Assembly: GCA_022448955.1 (NCBI GenBank)
Contig: JAKVCU010000058.1
Span: forward strand, 55,291-90,306
Length of the DNA: 35,016 bases
Source of the DNA: Saprospiraceae bacterium
Lineage (GTDB): Bacteria > Bacteroidota > Bacteroidia > Chitinophagales > Saprospiraceae
Reading direction: 5' to 3'
Part shown: positions 31,511-35,016 of the stretch, piece after piece
How the letters are laid out: each line of letters opens with the position of its first letter
How positions within the stretch are numbered: the first letter of the stretch is position 1
The notes under the pieces: generated by a model
Seen by the model: only the letters and a program-made list of their open reading frames with translations
Told to the model about the DNA's origin: nothing
Database searches by the model: none
Program-made: the position numbers and the translations under genes

Positions 31511-33775
31511 ATGAAATGTAAGATCATCTGCCTGCTATTCTTTTGTTATACCTTTTTGACTGCACAAGACTGTACAAGTTTTGCAGGCACTTTTGATCTT
31601 ACACCCGTAGAGCTTTGTCTTTCGGAAACGGCTCTTGCCACTTTTCAAAATGACCAAATTTTAGACGATGATGATTTGCTGCAATTTGTATTGCATACGA
31701 GCAACACAGACGAATTAGGCACTATCATTTATACTCAAAATGAACCATTACTCGAATTCGTCAGTGGCCTGATGGAAGTTGAAACGACTTATTATTTATC
31801 TGCTATCGTAGGAAATGATGAAGGAGGTATTGTCAACTTAGATGATCCTTGCTTAAGCGTATCAGTGGGCGTCCCTCTTACATTTTTGGCTCTTCCTGCA
31901 GCTCGTTTGATGCTGGATACTAGTATATGTGCCGGAACTTCGCTTTCTATTCCTATCCAATTAGAAGGAGACGGTCCATTTTCTTTTAATTGGTTGCAGG
32001 ATGGTTTACTTTTGGACAACTTCACCGTTTCGGGAGATACCTCCATTTTAGTCGCACCAGAAGAAAACACTACTTTTAGTATCTCTAATTTAATTGGTAT
32101 AGATTGCCCTGGCGTTACCATTGGGGTAGCTCAAGTTACATTGGATACGGTTCTGACGATCGAAGATTTATTCATACAATGTGGGGACTCTACTTATGTC
32201 CTTGGCTTTAATATATTTGGCGAAAGCCCCAATCAGCTGGAGATCAATGGATGGGATGGCGGCCTTTTTGGAAATAGCTTTGTCAGTTCGCCCATTCCCA
32301 TTGATACGCCCTATCAACTGCTAGTGAGTAATGGAGGACCTTGTCCAGCAACCGAAGTGATGGGTATTGATTCTTGCGGTTGTGGTATTCTAGAAGGTGG
32401 ATTAATGGCTCAAAATTTAATCAGCGTTTGTGATAATGAGATAGCTAAAGGCCAACTTCTTGAAGCACCTACATTTGATGAAAGGTACGAGTTATATTAT
32501 ATACTCCACAATAGGCCAGATGCACACTTAGGTCAATTACTGGGTTTTAGTATGACCAATGAATTTGCGTTTAGCGATCAATTAAATTATGATAGTATCT
32601 TTTATATTTCTGCTGTGGTAGGGCCTTTTGAAAATGGTATTCCTGTCCTAAATTCTAATTGTTTATTGATATTAGAAGGTACGCCTATTCAATTTTTGGA
32701 GGCGCCTGATATACCGCTTTCGCTAAATGCACCTTTTGAAATCTGTCCGGACCAAACATTGACCCTAGATGTCGAAGATAATAACGATAATATTATCAAT
32801 TACGGCTTTGTTTTTCCTAATGGTGATACCTTAATTCAGGCAGAGGCAACTTTGAATATTGATTCGGTTAGTGCAATTAACAATGGCGATTACTTTGCCT
32901 TTGTCGCAGATAATCAATGTCAATCAGATGCTTTAGGTCCTATAGCCGTTGATGTCTTAAATTGCCAAGCATTTATACTTTTAGGCGATCAATCACTCTG
33001 CGAACCCAATGAAGTCTTCCTACAAGCAGCTCCTTTATCTTCTAATTGTGAAGGTATTTGGCGTAATGATTCAGGTGCCAATATTGACCAGCCCCATTCC
33101 CCACAAATAAGAGTAGAAAACCTGGCAATTGGTGAAAATCAATTCATCTGGACGGTTAATCAAGGAACAGATTGCGAAAATTCGGATACTGTCATCATAC
33201 GAGTCAGTGCGCCACCAGTACTAGCTGATGATTTTTATGACCTGCCTGTCGGCGAAAACAGACTACGATTCCGACCTTATGATAATGATGCCTTAAATGG
33301 TACTATAATCGATGAGAATTCGCTCCAAATTCAGGATAATATTGACCTTGGCCAAGCATTCTTTGATGAAGAAACAGGCCAGATTGAATATAGCATCAGT
33401 GGCTTGATTGAGGATCAATCTCGTGTAAGTTTTACCTATACGATTTGTAATCCTGTATGCTTAGGCAGTTGTGATGAGGCATTAATTAGCATTAAGCTAC
33501 CAAATATTTTAGTAGGAATCCCAGAAGGCTTTACACCTAATTATGATGGTGTAAATGATCTTTTGAACATCAGAAATATAGAAGCTTATCCAGACAATGA
33601 AGTCCTCATTGCTAACCGGTGGGGAGATATCGTTTATCAAGTTCGCAACTACACAAACGAGCGTGCTTGGGATGGTCATTATCAAGGTGATGTGCTTCCG
33701 CAAGGAGTTTATTATGTATATATCGCCATAGATGGGGAAGAGCCGATTTCCAAAAGTGTTCATTTAATACATTGA
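31511..33775 (+). CDS. Large secreted protein with gliding-motility-type C-terminal (T9SS type B) domain
   Basis: 754 residues with a signal peptide (IICLLFFCYTFLTAQ). The body is beta-rich with several Ig-like or PKD-like units (for example SFNWLQDGLLLDNFTVSGDTSILVAPEENTTFSI; YGFVFPNGDTLIQAEATLNI) and cysteine pairs. The last about 90 residues, from VGIPEGFTPNYDGVNDLLNI to GVYYVYIAIDG, are a CHU_C / T9SS type B sorting domain. Type B cargo is often paired with a PorP/SprF-like protein, and one follows here after 4 nt. It probably forms a surface adhesin or filament; the binding target is unknown. Confidence 0.9.
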   Translation: MKCKIICLLFFCYTFLTAQDCTSFAGTFDLTPVELCLSETALATFQNDQILDDDDLLQFVLHTSNTDELGTIIYTQNEPLLEFVSGLMEVETTYYLSAIVGNDEGGIVNLDDPCLSVSVGVPLTFLALPAARLMLDTSICAGTSLSIPIQLEGDGPFSFNWLQDGLLLDNFTVSGDTSILVAPEENTTFSISNLIGIDCPGVTIGVAQVTLDTVLTIEDLFIQCGDSTYVLGFNIFGESPNQLEINGWDGGLFGNSFVSSPIPIDTPYQLLVSNGGPCPATEVMGIDSCGCGILEGGLMAQNLISVCDNEIAKGQLLEAPTFDERYELYYILHNRPDAHLGQLLGFSMTNEFAFSDQLNYDSIFYISAVVGPFENGIPVLNSNCLLILEGTPIQFLEAPDIPLSLNAPFEICPDQTLTLDVEDNNDNIINYGFVFPNGDTLIQAEATLNIDSVSAINNGDYFAFVADNQCQSDALGPIAVDVLNCQAFILLGDQSLCEPNEVFLQAAPLSSNCEGIWRNDSGANIDQPHSPQIRVENLAIGENQFIWTVNQGTDCENSDTVIIRVSAPPVLADDFYDLPVGENRLRFRPYDNDALNGTIIDENSLQIQDNIDLGQAFFDEETGQIEYSISGLIEDQSRVSFTYTICNPVCLGSCDEALISIKLPNILVGIPEGFTPNYDGVNDLLNIRNIEAYPDNEVLIANRWGDIVYQVRNYTNERAWDGHYQGDVLPQGVYYVYIAIDGEEPISKSVHLIH

Positions 33776-33779
33776 TTCC

Positions 33780-34697
33780 ATGAGAGTATTATTTAGTATA
33801 CTATTATTGCTGTTGGCAGGCAGTCTATCTGCTCAGCAGCTGCCCTTTCTAGCATTGCAAAAGGCTAACTGGAATATATTGAATCCGGCTGCGCTTACTG
33901 ATGCTTATGAGTTGGAGGAATCACTTTATTCTATTAATGCAAGCTACCGAAAACAATGGCTCAACTTAGATGATGCGCCCGAGACCTTTTTGATCAACAG
34001 CCAATTCATGTTGGAGGACTATAATATTCTTACTGGTGGGCACATTATCCACGATCGAACAGGCCAATTATCCTATACGGGCCTGTATGGCAATTTTGCT
34101 TATCAACTAGCTTTTGATCATCGATCAGAGCAATTATTGATTATTGGCTTGAATATAGGTCTATTACAATTTCGTGCTAATTGGGCTGATATTGCTTTTG
34201 ATCAAGTAGAACAAGTAAATCTTGCTAATGAGCAAATTATGCGAATGGATGTAGGATTGGGTGCTTATTATTATCATAGAGATCAATTTTTCATAGGTGT
34301 CTCTGTACCACAATCTTTAGGCGTAGATGGACGGTTTCAATCAAGTCCTAGTACTTTTAATCTTCGTCGTATTCCGCACGCTTACCTTATCATGGGAGCC
34401 TATATTGATACAGATTTAATGGGTAAATTGGCGCCAAGCTTATGGCTAAAGTATGCAAATGGCGCTCCTTTTTCCTTTGATTTGAATGTACGATCTTATT
34501 TATCTAAATATTTCTGGCTAGGATTGGGAGGCGGATTATCGCAGAGCATTCGGTCGGAAATTGGATTCAGTTTGGCGGAAAATGTAGGATTGTATGAAGG
34601 AAAACTACAATTTGGATTATCAGTTGGAATTCCGTTAGCTGCTTATCGCAATGCATTTGGCAATTCCATCGAACTCACTACAATTTATAATTGGTAA
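33780..34697 (+). CDS. PorP/SprF-family outer-membrane protein of the T9SS
   Basis: 305 residues with a signal peptide (VLFSILLLLLAGSLSAQ). FLALQKANWNILNPAALTDAYE is the start typical of PorP/SprF proteins. The remainder is a beta-barrel with alternating strands ending in an aromatic residue (TTIYNW). PorP/SprF proteins help export or anchor type B cargo (as SprF does for SprB in gliding bacteria). It begins 4 nt after the type B protein stop, so the two are co-transcribed and likely work together. Confidence 0.92.
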   Translation: MRVLFSILLLLLAGSLSAQQLPFLALQKANWNILNPAALTDAYELEESLYSINASYRKQWLNLDDAPETFLINSQFMLEDYNILTGGHIIHDRTGQLSYTGLYGNFAYQLAFDHRSEQLLIIGLNIGLLQFRANWADIAFDQVEQVNLANEQIMRMDVGLGAYYYHRDQFFIGVSVPQSLGVDGRFQSSPSTFNLRRIPHAYLIMGAYIDTDLMGKLAPSLWLKYANGAPFSFDLNVRSYLSKYFWLGLGGGLSQSIRSEIGFSLAENVGLYEGKLQFGLSVGIPLAAYRNAFGNSIELTTIYNW

Positions 34698-34704
34698 AAC
34701 TTAA

Positions 34705-34929
34705 ATGATGGACAAAGAGTATAGAATCGTTTTTATCGATAGTAGCAACTCTATAAAAAGTATGCTCAATCCTAAAATTAATGGAGATAATATGGCCAGA
34801 GAGATGGAGGCAGCAATGAATGAATTGTATGCAGATGGTTATGTTTTTGAACGCGAAATAGAAATTGATGGGCATGTCAATTTAGTAAAGGAAGGTTATA
34901 TGCTCATTTTCCGAAAGGAAAAGAAATAA
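34705..34929 (+). CDS. Small cytoplasmic protein of unknown function
   Basis: 74 residues starting MMDKEYRIVFIDSSNSIKSML; the second Met (34708) is an alternative start. It is soluble, with a compact alpha/beta look and no signal or membrane segment (MAREMEAAMNELYADGYVFEREIEIDGHVNLVKEGYMLIFRKE). It begins 7 nt after the PorP/SprF stop, so it may be the last gene of that operon. I do not recognise a family. Repeat R3 follows directly. Confidence 0.55.
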   Translation: MMDKEYRIVFIDSSNSIKSMLNPKINGDNMAREMEAAMNELYADGYVFEREIEIDGHVNLVKEGYMLIFRKEKK

Positions 34930-34939
34930 GAAAGGAGGC

Positions 34940-34992
34940 TAAGTAGTTAGGCTAGAAAATTGGTACAATAAAATTCAGCCATAGGCAGACAG
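34940..34992 (+). repeat. Dispersed palindromic repeat, copy R3
   Basis: TAAGTAGTTAGGCTAG (34940-34955) is followed by the loop in the reverse sense (AATTGGTACAATAAAATTC) and then AGCCATAGGCAGACAG. Compared with R1 read on the minus strand it lacks the left stem arm; compared with R2 the centre is inverted. It starts 11 nt after the stop of the small gene. The right end may continue beyond the window. Confidence 0.7.
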
Positions 34993-35016
34993 GTTTTAGC
35001 GCCCCTTCAAAAACCA

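Noticed and set aside
1-35016. CRISPR array, integrated prophage or insertion sequence with transposase.
   Set aside because: No regularly spaced direct repeats, cas genes, phage structural genes or transposase frames were found.

Overview
The window is AT-rich and reads as the chromosome of a Bacteroidota bacterium, probably from the Saprospiria (Lewinella/Saprospira-like) side of the phylum; the family placement is inference. The evidence is: several exported proteins with type IX secretion (T9SS) C-terminal sorting domains of type A (7306-8409, 25441-26799) and type B/CHU_C (31511-33775); a PorP/SprF-family protein (33780-34697); an AraC regulator with a multi-pass membrane N-terminus; a HAD-PGDH-ACT serine-biosynthesis fusion; and -7 boxes of the Bacteroidota TAnnTTTG type.

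Left part (1-12217). A truncated serine hydrolase, a membrane AraC regulator and a geranylgeranyl-reductase-like flavoprotein lie on the minus strand. They are followed by a secreted beta-sandwich protein, a CotH-like lipoprotein, a K+ channel with a cyclic-nucleotide domain, an Omp28-like T9SS cargo, a conserved protein of unknown function, the serine-biosynthesis fusion and a lipid A acyltransferase.

Centre (12221-16660). This is the most interesting region. A PcfJ-domain protein (minus) and a Ro60/TROVE protein (plus) diverge from a roughly 1-kb spacer that encodes no protein. The spacer holds three tandem RNAs of about 135-140 nt, each closed by a terminal helix and sharing 5' and 3' sequence blocks. 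Each can be folded so that it carries a tRNA-like module in the order anticodon-stem 3' strand, T arm, capped acceptor stem, D arm, anticodon-stem 5' strand. This is the layout expected of YrlA-type bacterial Y RNAs, the partners of Ro60. The third copy reproduces canonical tRNA spacing almost exactly, including tertiary-contact bases. A fourth, non-permuted, degenerate tRNA-Phe-like unit precedes them and shares a 3' block with the second RNA. A broken NYN (LabA/DUF88) ribonuclease-family gene follows TROVE. I read the region as a multi-Y-RNA Ro60 RNP locus with a possible new partner (PcfJ).

Right part (16684-35016). Genes here are a UPF0114 membrane protein, a bacterial PH-domain protein, a 1.1-kb gap with no convincing gene, a Tat-exported HisC-like aminotransferase, an AEC-family permease, a small membrane protein and a DUF234 ATPase whose start lies just after a perfect 38-bp palindrome. 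These are followed by mnmE, a T9SS beta-propeller-like protein, a four-gene operon of exported enzymes (FGE-like, Gfo/Idh/MocA, ApbE, hydroxypyruvate-isomerase-like) and the T9SS type B adhesin plus PorP/SprF pair.

Small dispersed elements are scattered through the window: a three-copy hairpin repeat whose centre occurs in both orientations, a roughly 154-bp MITE-like palindrome, a copied fragment of the PH-domain gene, and an over-represented mini-hairpin word (GCGAAAGC / GCCGAAAGGC) found mostly inside genes.
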